Shown: positions 32,355 to 40,457 of the stretch, piece after piece
How positions within the stretch are numbered: position 1 is the first letter of the stretch
How the letters are laid out: each line of letters opens with the position of its first letter
From: an uncultured Ferrovibrio sp.
GTDB lineage: Bacteria; Pseudomonadota; Alphaproteobacteria; Ferrovibrionales; Ferrovibrionaceae
Length of the DNA stretch: 64,000 nt
Reading direction: 5' to 3'
Assembly (NCBI RefSeq): GCF_937960835.1
Contig: NZ_CALGPC010000008.1
Coordinates: forward strand, 16,939-80,938
Made by a program: the position numbers and the translations under genes
The notes under the pieces: model-generated
Databases searched by the model: none
What the model saw: the letters and a program-made list of their open reading frames with translations, nothing else
Told to the model about the DNA's origin: nothing

Positions 32355-32422
32355 CGGTGTTAATCCCTCGTCAGCGAGCCGTCTTTGTCTTTTCGCAAGT
32401 TGTCTTGTCGCCAGTCGTGGCC

Positions 32423-34624
32423 TTAGAGCTCTCCGGCCATGTAGCGCGGCAGCCAGTCTTCATGGGCCTGGCGCAACGCCTGGACCGATATGGTGCCCTG
32501 GCCGGCAAAGGTCAACGCATCGCCGCCGGTCAGGCCGAGCCTGACCACCGGGGCGCCGGCGGCTTCGGCGGCGGCCAGAACGGCTTCCGCCTTGTCGGAG
32601 GGGCAGGTGACGACATAGCGCGCCTGATCCTCGCCAAAAGCGATCTCGAAGGCATCGCCCGGCGGCAGCGTGACCTCGGCGCCCATGCCGCCCGCCATGG
32701 CCATTTCCGCCAAGGCGACGGCGAGGCCGCCATCGGAGCAGTCATGCACGGCCGATACCATGCCCTTCTGGATCAGCATGCGCACGGCATCGCCATTGAT
32801 GCGCTCGGCCTTGAGATCGACCGGCGGAGGCGGGCCGGCTTCCTGGCCGCAGATCTCGCGCAGGTAGATCGACTGGCCAAGATGGCCGCGGGTTTGGCCG
32901 ATCAGCAGGATCGTCTCGCCCGGCAGCTTGAAGGCCAGCGTCGCCATCTGCGCGACATCGTCGAGCACGCCGACGCCGCCAATCGCCGGGGTCGGCAGGA
33001 TGCCCTTGCCGTTGGTCTCGTTGTAGAGCGACACATTGCCCGAGACGACCGGGTAATCCAGCGCCAGGCAGGCTTCGCGGATGCCTTCGACCGCGCCGAC
33101 GAACTGCCCCATAATGTCGGGGCGTTCGGGATTGCCGAAATTCATGTTGTCGGTGATCGCCAGCGGACGGGCGCCGACAGCGGTGAGGTTGCGCCAGGTT
33201 TCGGCCACCGCCTGCTTGCCGCCTTCGACCGGATCGGCGAAGCAGTAGCGCGGCGTGCAGTCGACCGTCATCGCCAGCGCCTTCTTCGGGTGATCCTCGA
33301 CGCGCACCACGGCCGCATCGCCGCCGGGAACCTGCGCCGTATCGCCACGCACCAGATAGTCGTACTGCTCCCAGATCCAGCGGCGCGAGCACATGTCGGG
33401 GCTGCCGACGATCTTGAGCAGTGCCTCGGTGAGCGGCAGCGGATGATTGACCTTGCCGAGCGGCTTCTGCGGCGGGGTCTTCACCCAGGGACGGTCGTAT
33501 TCGGGCGAAGCCTGCGCCAGCGGATCAATCGGCAGATCGCCGACCTTCTCGCCCTTGAAGCGCAGCACCATGCGGCCGGTATCGGTCAGATGGCCGATGA
33601 CGGCGAAATCGAGCTCCCATTTGCGGAAGATGTCTTCCGCGAGCTTTTCGCTGCCGGGCTTGAGCACCATCAGCATGCGCTCCTGGCTTTCGGAGAGCAT
33701 GAATTCGAACGGCGTCATGCCGGCTTCGCGGGCTGGCACCTTGTCGAGATCGATCTCGATGCCCATGCCGCCCTTCGACGCCATCTCAAAAGACGACGAG
33801 GTCAGGCCGGCCGCGCCCATATCCTGGATCGCGACGATGGCGTCGGTGGCCATCAGTTCCAGGCAGGCTTCGATCAGCAGCTTCTCGGTAAAGGGATCGC
33901 CGACCTGCACGGTGGGGCGCTTCTCTTCCGAGTCATCGGTAAACTCAGCCGAGGCCATGGTGGCGCCATGGATGCCGTCGCGTCCCGTCTTGGAGCCGAC
34001 ATAGACGACCGGATTGCCTAAGCCCGCGGCGGCCGAATAGAAGATCTTGTCTTTCTTCGCCAGACCAACGGTCATGGCGTTGACCAGGATGTTGCCGTTG
34101 TAGCTCGGGTGGAAATTCACCTCGCCGGCCACGGTCGGCACGCCGACGCAGTTGCCGTAGCCGCCGATGCCATGCACCACACCGGAGACCAGATGCCGGG
34201 TCTTCGGATGATCAGGCGAGCCGAAGCGCAGCGCATTCAGGTTGGCGACGGGACGCGCGCCCATGGTGAAGACGTCGCGCAGGATGCCGCCGACGCCGGT
34301 CGCCGCACCCTGATAGGGTTCGATGAAGGACGGATGGTTGTGGCTTTCCATCTTGAAGATGGCGGCCAGCCCGTCGCCGATATCGATCACGCCGGCATTC
34401 TCGCCCGGCCCCTGAATCACCCAGGGCGCCTTGGTCGGCAGGGTCTTGAGCCACTTCTTCGAGGATTTGTAGGAGCAATGCTCCGACCACATCACCGAGA
34501 AGATGCCAAGCTCGACCTGGTTGGGCTCGCGGCCCATGATCTCCAGAACGCGGTCGTATTCCTCGCGCGTCAGACCCATCAGGTCGTCGGGATATTTCAC
34601 GGCTGATTTCTTGGCCTCGCTCAC
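32423..34624 (-). CDS. purL: Phosphoribosylformylglycinamidine synthase subunit PurL
   Basis: This 733-residue protein is of the short PurL type that needs PurQ and PurS. It has YSSKKWLKTLPTKAP near the N-terminus, then GENAGVIDIGDG, MESHNHPSFIEPYQGAATG and KTGRDGIHGATMAS. These belong to the two AIRS-like ATP-binding halves. It makes FGAM from FGAR in step 4 of purine synthesis. The ATG overlaps the purQ stop (ATGA, 34621-34624). Confidence 0.97.
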   Translation of the reverse strand: MSEAKKSAVKYPDDLMGLTREEYDRVLEIMGREPNQVELGIFSVMWSEHCSYKSSKKWLKTLPTKAPWVIQGPGENAGVIDIGDGLAAIFKMESHNHPSFIEPYQGAATGVGGILRDVFTMGARPVANLNALRFGSPDHPKTRHLVSGVVHGIGGYGNCVGVPTVAGEVNFHPSYNGNILVNAMTVGLAKKDKIFYSAAAGLGNPVVYVGSKTGRDGIHGATMASAEFTDDSEEKRPTVQVGDPFTEKLLIEACLELMATDAIVAIQDMGAAGLTSSSFEMASKGGMGIEIDLDKVPAREAGMTPFEFMLSESQERMLMVLKPGSEKLAEDIFRKWELDFAVIGHLTDTGRMVLRFKGEKVGDLPIDPLAQASPEYDRPWVKTPPQKPLGKVNHPLPLTEALLKIVGSPDMCSRRWIWEQYDYLVRGDTAQVPGGDAAVVRVEDHPKKALAMTVDCTPRYCFADPVEGGKQAVAETWRNLTAVGARPLAITDNMNFGNPERPDIMGQFVGAVEGIREACLALDYPVVSGNVSLYNETNGKGILPTPAIGGVGVLDDVAQMATLAFKLPGETILLIGQTRGHLGQSIYLREICGQEAGPPPPVDLKAERINGDAVRMLIQKGMVSAVHDCSDGGLAVALAEMAMAGGMGAEVTLPPGDAFEIAFGEDQARYVVTCPSDKAEAVLAAAEAAGAPVVRLGLTGGDALTFAGQGTISVQALRQAHEDWLPRYMAGEL

Positions 34625-35316
34625 GCCAAACTCTCCGCAATCGATTCAAACAGGCCCATGCCGTCGGTGCCGCCGCAAAGCGGATCGGTGGCGTCTTCCG
34701 GATGCGGCATCAGGCCGAGCACCGTCTTCTTTTCGTTATAGACGCCGGCGATGTTGCGCACCGAGCCGTTCAGATTGGTCTCCGGCGCGACATTGCCGAG
34801 CGCATCGGCATAGCGGAAGGCGATGCGATCCTGATCTTCCAGCTTTTTCAGCGTGTCTTCGTCGGCGGTGTAGTTGCCGTCGTGATGCGCCACCGGCACG
34901 CGGATCGTCTGGCCCTTGCGGTATTTGCGGGTGAAGTCGCTTGCGGTCGTTTCGACGCGCAGGTTCACTTCCTTGCAGATGAATTTCAGGCTGGCATTGG
35001 TGATCAGCGTGCCGGGCAGCAGGCCGGCCTCGCAGGCGATCTGGAAGCCGTTGCATACCGCCAGCACGCGCACGCCCTGATCGGCGCGCTTCTTGACCTC
35101 GCGCATGATCGGCGAATGCGCCGCCATGGCGCCGCAGCGCAGATAGTCGCCGTAGGAAAATCCGCCGGGCAGCACGATCAGATCAATGCCGGGCGGCAGA
35201 TCGGCATCGCCATGCCAGACATCGATCGGCGGCTTGCCGTTATTGGCCTTGGTCAGCGCAAGCCGCATGTCGCGCTCGCGGTTCGAACCGGGGAAGGTGA
35301 TGAGGGCGGCTTTCAT
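34621..35316 (-). CDS. purQ: Phosphoribosylformylglycinamidine synthase subunit PurQ (glutaminase)
   Basis: This 231-residue class I glutamine amidotransferase has the PurQ pattern FPGSNRERDM at the start, the nucleophile cysteine in VLAVCNGFQIACEAGLLPG, and the His/Glu pair in LMPHPEDAT. It supplies ammonia to PurL. The start at 35316 is the family start; the frame continues upstream into a repeat element. About 110 nt separate it from purS. Confidence 0.97.
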   Translation of the reverse strand: MKAALITFPGSNRERDMRLALTKANNGKPPIDVWHGDADLPPGIDLIVLPGGFSYGDYLRCGAMAAHSPIMREVKKRADQGVRVLAVCNGFQIACEAGLLPGTLITNASLKFICKEVNLRVETTASDFTRKYRKGQTIRVPVAHHDGNYTADEDTLKKLEDQDRIAFRYADALGNVAPETNLNGSVRNIAGVYNEKKTVLGLMPHPEDATDPLCGGTDGMGLFESIAESLA

Positions 35317-35334
35317 GGGAGCTGCTCCTTCGTC

Positions 35335-35405
35335 GCTCCCGCAACCGCGGGAGCCCAGGCGGCCACATCCAGCGCCTGGAATCTGGATGCCCGCTTGCGC
35401 GGGCA
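35335..35405. repeat. REP-like palindromic element between purS and purQ
   Basis: GCTCCCGC/GCGGGAGC (35335-35342, 35347-35354, loop AACC) and TGCCCGC/GCGGGCA (35388-35394, 35399-35405) are two perfect hairpins. A CAGGCG...CGCCTG pair lies between them. This arrangement resembles dispersed extragenic palindromes of alphaproteobacteria. It sits inside an operon, where it may adjust mRNA stability or purS/purQ levels. Confidence 0.6.
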
Positions 35406-35425
35406 CGACGATAAAAGTCGCATCG

Positions 35426-35680
35426 CTAGCCGACCAGCTCCACCGAGTAATTCTCGATCACGGTGTTGGCGAGCAGCTTCTGCGCCATTTCCTTCACGGC
35501 CGCTTCGATCTCGGCCTTGGGCTTGGCGGCCAGCGCGCCGGTCAGTTCCAGCTCGATCAGCTTGCCCTGGCGAACCTCGCCCACATCGGCGAAGCCGAGC
35601 GAATGCAGCGCCTGGCCGATCGCCTTGCCCTGCGGATCGAGGACGCCATTCTTCAGGCTGACATGAACGCGGGCTTTCAT
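35426..35680 (-). CDS. purS: Phosphoribosylformylglycinamidine synthase subunit PurS
   Basis: This 84-residue protein starts MKARVHVSLKNGVLDPQGKAI and contains LHSLGFADVGEVRQGKLIELEL, the normal PurS pattern and length. PurS bridges PurL and PurQ in the three-part FGAM synthase. It lies in the minus-strand order purC-purS-purQ-purL. Confidence 0.96.
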   Translation of the reverse strand: MKARVHVSLKNGVLDPQGKAIGQALHSLGFADVGEVRQGKLIELELTGALAAKPKAEIEAAVKEMAQKLLANTVIENYSVELVG

Positions 35681-35762
35681 GGAGTGTACAATCCTTCCTT
35701 CAAATGAAAGCGGCGGCCGGTGATGAGGCGGCCGCCGCGTATCTCACGGCGCTTGCGGCGCC

Positions 35763-36527
35763 TTACTGCATGGTGTCGGGGCCCTTGATGTCGCGCGGGC
35801 CGCCTTCCGGCAGGATGCCGAGGCGGCGGGCCACTTCCTGATAGGCCTCGGCGACATTGCCGAGATCGCGGCGGAAGCGGTCCTTGTCCATCTTTTCGTT
35901 GGTCTTCAGATCCCACAGCCGCGCACTGTCCGGGCTGATCTCGTCGGCCAGGATGATGCGCATCTCGTCGTTCTGCCACCAGCGGCCGAATTCCAGCTTG
36001 AAGTCGACCAGACGGATGCCGATGCCGAGGAACAGACCGGACAGGAAATCGTTGATGCGGAGCGCGAGATGCATGATCTCGTCGATCTCCTGGGGATTGG
36101 CCCAGCCGAAGCAGGTGATGTGCTCTTCCGAAACCATCGGATCGCCGAGCTCGTCGTTCTTGTAATAGAACTCGACGATGGAGCGCGGCAGCATGGTGCC
36201 TTCGGCAACACCCAGCCGGGTCGCCAGCGAGCCGGCGGCGACATTGCGCACCACCACTTCGAGCGGGATGATCTCGACTTCCTTGATCAGCTGCTCGCGC
36301 ATGTTGAGGCGCCGCACGAAATGGGTCGGAATGCCCACCTCGCCCAGCCGGATCATCAGGTATTCGGAAATCCGGTTGTTCAGCACCCCCTTGCCGGTGA
36401 TGGTGCCTTTCTTCTTGTTGTTGAACGCGGTCGCGTCGTCCTTGAAATACTGAACCAGAGTGCCAGGTTCCGGCCCTTCGAACAGGACCTTCGCCTTGCC
36501 CTCATAGACCTGTCTGCGGCGCGTCAT
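35763..36527 (-). CDS. purC: Phosphoribosylaminoimidazole-succinocarboxamide synthase
   Basis: This 254-residue protein begins RRQVYEGKAKVLFEGPEPG and has the SAICAR synthetase signatures NRISEYLM..GI.THFV, LEVVVRNVAAGSLA and LADEISPDSARLWD. It joins CAIR and aspartate in purine synthesis. It is the first gene of the pur run; the 246-bp gap upstream separates it from a divergent DUF1476 gene and must hold both promoters. Confidence 0.97.
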   Translation of the reverse strand: MTRRRQVYEGKAKVLFEGPEPGTLVQYFKDDATAFNNKKKGTITGKGVLNNRISEYLMIRLGEVGIPTHFVRRLNMREQLIKEVEIIPLEVVVRNVAAGSLATRLGVAEGTMLPRSIVEFYYKNDELGDPMVSEEHITCFGWANPQEIDEIMHLALRINDFLSGLFLGIGIRLVDFKLEFGRWWQNDEMRIILADEISPDSARLWDLKTNEKMDKDRFRRDLGNVAEAYQEVARRLGILPEGGPRDIKGPDTMQ

Positions 36528-36707
36528 GGCACACCCGTAGCCTGTTTGGGGGAAGCGCGGAATTGCTGGCCTCTAGATAGCGCAAGGGGGGCTGCGCCGC
36601 AATCGGCCCAGGGCCTCCGACGGCCCCGAAAAGCGCCGGGGTCCCGCCAGGCCAAAGGGCGGTTTTCCGCGACGAAATGCCGCGAGACCGGGCAGGGCCA
36701 CCGAGAC

Positions 36708-36737
36708 TTGCGGCAAACCCCGCCGGACCACTATATA
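36708..36737 (+). promoter_or_regulatory. Candidate promoter of the DUF1476 gene
   Basis: TTGCGG (36708-36713) and TATATA (36732-36737) are separated by 18 bp and lie 37 bp before the gene start. This is a fair sigma-70 match. The remainder of the gap (36528-36707) is GC-rich with no clear frame. Confidence 0.45.
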
Positions 36738-36773
36738 ACGGGCCACCTGACTTCAGATTGACGCGAGGCCCGG

Positions 36774-37091
36774 ATGACCACCTTCGATGACCGCAAGGAT
36801 GCCTTCGAGAAGAAGCATGCCCATGACGAGGAGCTGGCGTTTAAGGCGACCGCGCGACGCAACAAGCTGCTGGGCCTGTGGGTGGCCGAGCAGCTCGGCC
36901 TGACCGGCGACGCCGCCGAGGCCTATGCCAAGGAGGTCGTGGCGGCCGATCTTGAGGAAGCCGGCGATGACGATGTGGTCCGCAAGGTGATGGGCGATCT
37001 GAAAGCCAAGAACGTGGACATCTCGGAGCATCGCGTCCGCACCAAGCTGGCGGAATTCCTGGAGACCGCCAAGCAGCAGCTCTCGGCGTAA
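36774..37091 (+). CDS. DUF1476 protein (ATPase inhibitor subunit zeta-like)
   Basis: This 105-residue helical protein starts MTTFDDRKDAFEKKHAHDEEL and contains ARRNKLLGLWVAEQLGL. This is the alphaproteobacterial DUF1476 pattern, whose Paracoccus member is the zeta inhibitor of the F1Fo-ATP synthase. The N-terminal segment is the inhibitory part in that protein. The gene is strong evidence for an alphaproteobacterial host. It ends in a bidirectional terminator. Confidence 0.95.
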   Translation: MTTFDDRKDAFEKKHAHDEELAFKATARRNKLLGLWVAEQLGLTGDAAEAYAKEVVAADLEEAGDDDVVRKVMGDLKAKNVDISEHRVRTKLAEFLETAKQQLSA

Positions 37092-37118
37092 AAGCGCCGA
37101 TTTTTGCTCAAAAGATTC

Positions 37119-37150
37119 AAAAAACCGGCCAGCTCTGGCCGGTTTTTTTT
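37119..37150. terminator. Bidirectional rho-independent terminator
   Basis: AAAACCGGCCAG (37121-37132) pairs with CTGGCCGGTTTT (37135-37146), with a T-run on the plus strand and an A-run on the other side. It serves both the DUF1476 gene and the convergent EamA gene. Confidence 0.95.
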
Positions 37151-38033
37151 ATGCGCTGGCGCTCCGGGCCTTTGGCCGATGGGCCAGCCACAGGCCGGCA
37201 AGCACCAGCAGCAGACCCGCCGCCAGCGGCATGGTGAAGGGCTCGTCCAGCAAAAGCGTGCCGAGCAGAGCGGCCGTGACGGGGCTGAGCCCTAGGAAGA
37301 TCGTCACCCGGGTCGGCGAGGTATGGCGCAGGGCCCACAGCCAGATGAAATAGAAGAGGCCGCTGCTGATCCCGATGAAGATGACGGCCGCCCAGCCCGG
37401 GGCCGAATAGCCGCTCCAGGTGGTGAAGGCGCCCTCATAAGCGGCCAGCAGCGCCAGGAAGCCGACGCTGGCCAGCATGGCGAAGGCGCCGACCGGCAAG
37501 GTCGGGTAGCGCTGCAGATAAGGCCGGTACAGCACGCTGCAGACCGCGCCGCAGAGCGCCGCCAGCAGAACGGCTGCTTCGCCGATCCAGTGATCGGCGC
37601 TGGCGGCGGCAAAGACCTTCTCGCCCAGCGCCAGCGCGACGCCGGCAATGGTCAGCAGCACACCCGCCGTCTTCGCCCAGGTCAGGCTTTCGCGGCCCAG
37701 CAGGGCAGCGACGATCATGGTAAGCAGCGGAAAGCAGGCAAAGAGCAGGGCGGCGCGCGCCGCCGAAACATGCGAAAGCCCGTAATTGAGCAGCGCGATC
37801 AGCACGCCGAACTGCACGATGCCAAGCCCCGCGATCGGCAGGATGTCGCGCCGGGCGAAGCGCATCGGCTGCTTCTGCCAGTGCAACAGCGGCAGCAGGC
37901 AGAGCGCACCGATGGCATAGCGCATCATTGCAAGCGTAGCCGGACCGCTTTCGCCGACAACGAAGCGCGTCGCCACCATCGCCGCGCCGACCTGAATGCC
38001 GACCGAGGCGGCGGCCAAAGGTGCGATCTTCAT
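37149..38033 (-). CDS. EamA/DMT-family transporter
   Basis: This 294-residue membrane protein has about ten hydrophobic helices arranged as two EamA repeats: the first begins VGIQVGAAMVATRFVVG, the second IGEAAVLLAALCGAVCSVLY. It ends LLLVLAGLWLAHRPKARSA. DMT exporters move amino acids, drugs or metabolites out of the cell. Its start overlaps the stop of the MarR-GNAT gene (ATGA, 38030-38033), so the regulator and transporter are co-translated. Substrate unknown. Confidence 0.9.
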   Translation of the reverse strand: MKIAPLAAASVGIQVGAAMVATRFVVGESGPATLAMMRYAIGALCLLPLLHWQKQPMRFARRDILPIAGLGIVQFGVLIALLNYGLSHVSAARAALLFACFPLLTMIVAALLGRESLTWAKTAGVLLTIAGVALALGEKVFAAASADHWIGEAAVLLAALCGAVCSVLYRPYLQRYPTLPVGAFAMLASVGFLALLAAYEGAFTTWSGYSAPGWAAVIFIGISSGLFYFIWLWALRHTSPTRVTIFLGLSPVTAALLGTLLLDEPFTMPLAAGLLLVLAGLWLAHRPKARSASA

Positions 38034-38989
38034 AAGGCCAGTTCCCAGGTCTCGCCGACCAGGTCCTTGCCGAAGCTGTGGTGCTTCTCGCTTTTGACCA
38101 GTGTGAAGCCGGCCTTCCTGTAGATGTTGCGGGCGGCGGTCAGCACCGAATTGGTCCACAGCGTAATCTTGGAATAGCCGGCCTGGCGCGCAAACTGGAT
38201 GCATTCGTTGACCAGCGCGCGGCCCACGCCCAGGCCCCTGGCTTTCGGATCGACCAGCAGTACGCGCAGCTTGGCGACAGTTGCGGATTTGCGGATCAGA
38301 AAGACGCAGCCGACCCGCTCGCCGTCGACCTCGGCCATCCAGGCGCGTTCGCAAGCCGGGTCGAATTTGCGCAGGAATTCTGCGCCGACTTCCGCCGCAA
38401 GGGCTTCGAAGCTGCTGTCCCAGCCATATTCCTGGGCGTAGATCTCGCCATGCTTCTGCACCATCCAGCCGATATCGCCGGCCCGGTGCGGGCGCAGGAT
38501 GAAGGCTTTCGGCGCGCGAGCATCGCCCAGCAGGCTTTCGATCGTCTCCATCGCAGCGATGACGCGGGCGCGGTCGGACTCGCTCAAGCGCTCCAGCAGC
38601 GGCCGCAGAACGCGGCGCGATGCTTCTTCCAGCGGCGCGAAGGTCTTGCGGCCGGCAGGCGTCAGCGTGAGCAGACTCTGGCGCGCATCCTTCTTATCCG
38701 GCTTCTTGGCAATCAGCCCCTTCTTGGCGAAGCCGCGCAGCATGCGGCTGAGATAGCCGGCATCGAGGCCAAGATCGCGAACGAGATCGCTGGCCGTGAC
38801 GCGCTCGCGATGCGCCAGCTCGTAGAGGATGCGGGTTTCGGTCAGCGAGAAGGAGGCATAGAGCTTTTGGTCCTCCAGCACGCCGATCTTCTGCGTATAG
38901 AACCGGTTGAAGCGGCGCATGCGCTCGATCTGCGCTGCGATGTCCGCTGTTTCCGGTTGCTTCTGGGGTGTGCGGTTTTTTGCCGGCAT
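38030..38989 (-). CDS. MarR-GNAT fusion protein
   Basis: This 319-residue protein has two domains. Residues about 15-150 are a MarR-type winged helix (SLTETRILYELAHRERVTASDLVRDL, LSRMLRGFAKKGLI). Residues about 160-315 are a GNAT acetyltransferase, with the CoA motif in VLLVDPKARGLGVGRALVNEC and the C-terminal IYRKAGFTLVKSE. The combination is a known architecture in which binding and acetylation may be linked. It probably autoregulates through the twin palindromes just upstream. It is coupled to an EamA exporter, possibly giving resistance to a substrate it acetylates. Confidence 0.93.
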   Translation of the reverse strand: MPAKNRTPQKQPETADIAAQIERMRRFNRFYTQKIGVLEDQKLYASFSLTETRILYELAHRERVTASDLVRDLGLDAGYLSRMLRGFAKKGLIAKKPDKKDARQSLLTLTPAGRKTFAPLEEASRRVLRPLLERLSESDRARVIAAMETIESLLGDARAPKAFILRPHRAGDIGWMVQKHGEIYAQEYGWDSSFEALAAEVGAEFLRKFDPACERAWMAEVDGERVGCVFLIRKSATVAKLRVLLVDPKARGLGVGRALVNECIQFARQAGYSKITLWTNSVLTAARNIYRKAGFTLVKSEKHHSFGKDLVGETWELAL

Positions 38990-39010
38990 GATCCCCTCCC
39001 AGCTTTAATT

Positions 39011-39050
39011 GTTGCTATCGTCAACAGATTAGTTGCTTTTGTCAACTAAT
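39011..39050. promoter_or_regulatory. Twin MarR-type operators
   Basis: GTTG-N7-CAAC occurs at 39011-39025 and, extended to ATTAGTTG-N7-CAACTAAT, at 39028-39050. The centres are 21 bp apart, two helical turns. They lie 20-60 bp upstream of the MarR-GNAT gene, a good position for autorepression. Confidence 0.7.
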
Positions 39051-39089
39051 ATGCCGAGGGAGGAAGTCGTCAATTAAGCGTTGAACGGG

Positions 39090-40457
39090 TCAGGCCTGCA
39101 GGGCTTTGAGGAAGCTTTCGCGCCAGTGAGTAATGGTATTGGCGCGCAGGACGTCCATGTTGTACTGCCAGCGCTGCCGCCGCTCGTCCAGCGGCATGCT
39201 CAGCGCCCGCACAAGGGCTTCGGCCACCTGCTCTGGATCGTAGGGATTGACGATCACCGCGCCGCCCATCTCGCGCACCGCGCCGGCAAAGCGCGACAGG
39301 ATCAGCACGCCGGGATCTTCCGGGTTCTGCGCGGCGACATATTCCTTGGCCACCAGATTCATGCCGTCGCGCAGCGGCGTGACCAGGCCGACGGCGGCGA
39401 TGCGGTAGAAGGCGGCGAGCTGGTTGCGCGGAAAGGACTTGTTCAAGTACCGCACCGGCGCCCAGTCGAATTCGGCGAATTTGCCGTTGATGCGGCCGGT
39501 GAGCGCATCAAGCTCGCCGCGCAGCTTGCGGTATTGCGTCACCTCGCCGCGCGAAATCGGCGCGATCTGCATGAAGGTGACCTTGCCCCGCCATTCCGGA
39601 TGCTTGCTGAGCATGTTGTAGAAGGCATCGAAACGCTGCGGGATGCCTTTGGAATAATCGAGCCGGTCGACGCCCAGCACCAGCTTGCGGTCGCCGAGGC
39701 TGTCGCGCAGGCGCTGGGCATCGAGACTGTTCTGCGCCTGCTCGCCCAGCCGCGCGAAATCCTCGGTGTCGATGCCGATGGGAAAGGCGCCCACCCTCAG
39801 GCTGCGGCCGAAAGCCAGCACATGGCCATCGTCGCCCACCTGCCCATTGGCTTCGTGGAGGATGTATTCGGTCAGCGCCCGCATGTCGGTCTTGGTCTGG
39901 AAGCCGACCAGATCATAGGCGCAGAGATCGCGCACCAGGCGCTCGTGTCCCGGCAAGGCCGCCAGCACTTCCGGCGCCGGAAAAGGGATATGCAGAAAGA
40001 AGCCGATCTTGTTGGCCAGCCCCCGGCGCCGCAAGGCGGCTGCCAGCGGGATGAAATGATAATCGTGCACCCAGACGATGTCGTCAGGACGCAGCAGCTT
40101 GCTGAGCACTTCCGCGAAACGGTCATTGACGGCGAGATAGCCGTCCCAGGCGGCGCGGCGGAAATCGATCAGGCCGAGCCGGTAGTGGCAAAGCGGCCAG
40201 AGGATCGAATTGGCGAATTCGAGATAGAATTGCTGATGCTCTTCCGGGCTGAGATCGATCACCGCGAAATCGACCTTGCCCTGGCGGGCGCGGCGCGGCT
40301 CGTTGCTCGGCTCGGCGACGGTCTCGCCGCTCCAGCCGAACCACAGGCCGCCATACTGATTCAGCGCCTCGCGCAGCGCGACCGCCAGACCGCCCGCGCG
40401 GGACAGACGCTCGCGCGGCATCGACACCCGGTTGGAAACGATTACGAGCCGCGCCAA
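39090..40457 (-). CDS. otsA: Trehalose-6-phosphate synthase
   Basis: This 455-residue GT20 enzyme begins ARLVIVSNRVSMP and has the active-site segments WVHDYHFIPLAAAL, GVDRLDYSKGIPQRF and DGMNLVAKEYVAAQ. It makes trehalose-6-phosphate from UDP-glucose and glucose-6-phosphate. The TTG at 40457 is the best start: GGGAGGAA lies about 7 nt upstream, and the frame before it is antisense or overlaps GH15. It overlaps the GH15 gene by 16 nt. Confidence 0.95.
   Translation of the reverse strand: MARLVIVSNRVSMPRERLSRAGGLAVALREALNQYGGLWFGWSGETVAEPSNEPRRARQGKVDFAVIDLSPEEHQQFYLEFANSILWPLCHYRLGLIDFRRAAWDGYLAVNDRFAEVLSKLLRPDDIVWVHDYHFIPLAAALRRRGLANKIGFFLHIPFPAPEVLAALPGHERLVRDLCAYDLVGFQTKTDMRALTEYILHEANGQVGDDGHVLAFGRSLRVGAFPIGIDTEDFARLGEQAQNSLDAQRLRDSLGDRKLVLGVDRLDYSKGIPQRFDAFYNMLSKHPEWRGKVTFMQIAPISRGEVTQYRKLRGELDALTGRINGKFAEFDWAPVRYLNKSFPRNQLAAFYRIAAVGLVTPLRDGMNLVAKEYVAAQNPEDPGVLILSRFAGAVREMGGAVIVNPYDPEQVAEALVRALSMPLDERRQRWQYNMDVLRANTITHWRESFLKALQA

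Noticed and set aside
32348..34021. Long plus-strand frame opposite purL
   Set aside because: Antisense of purL with no recognisable domain.
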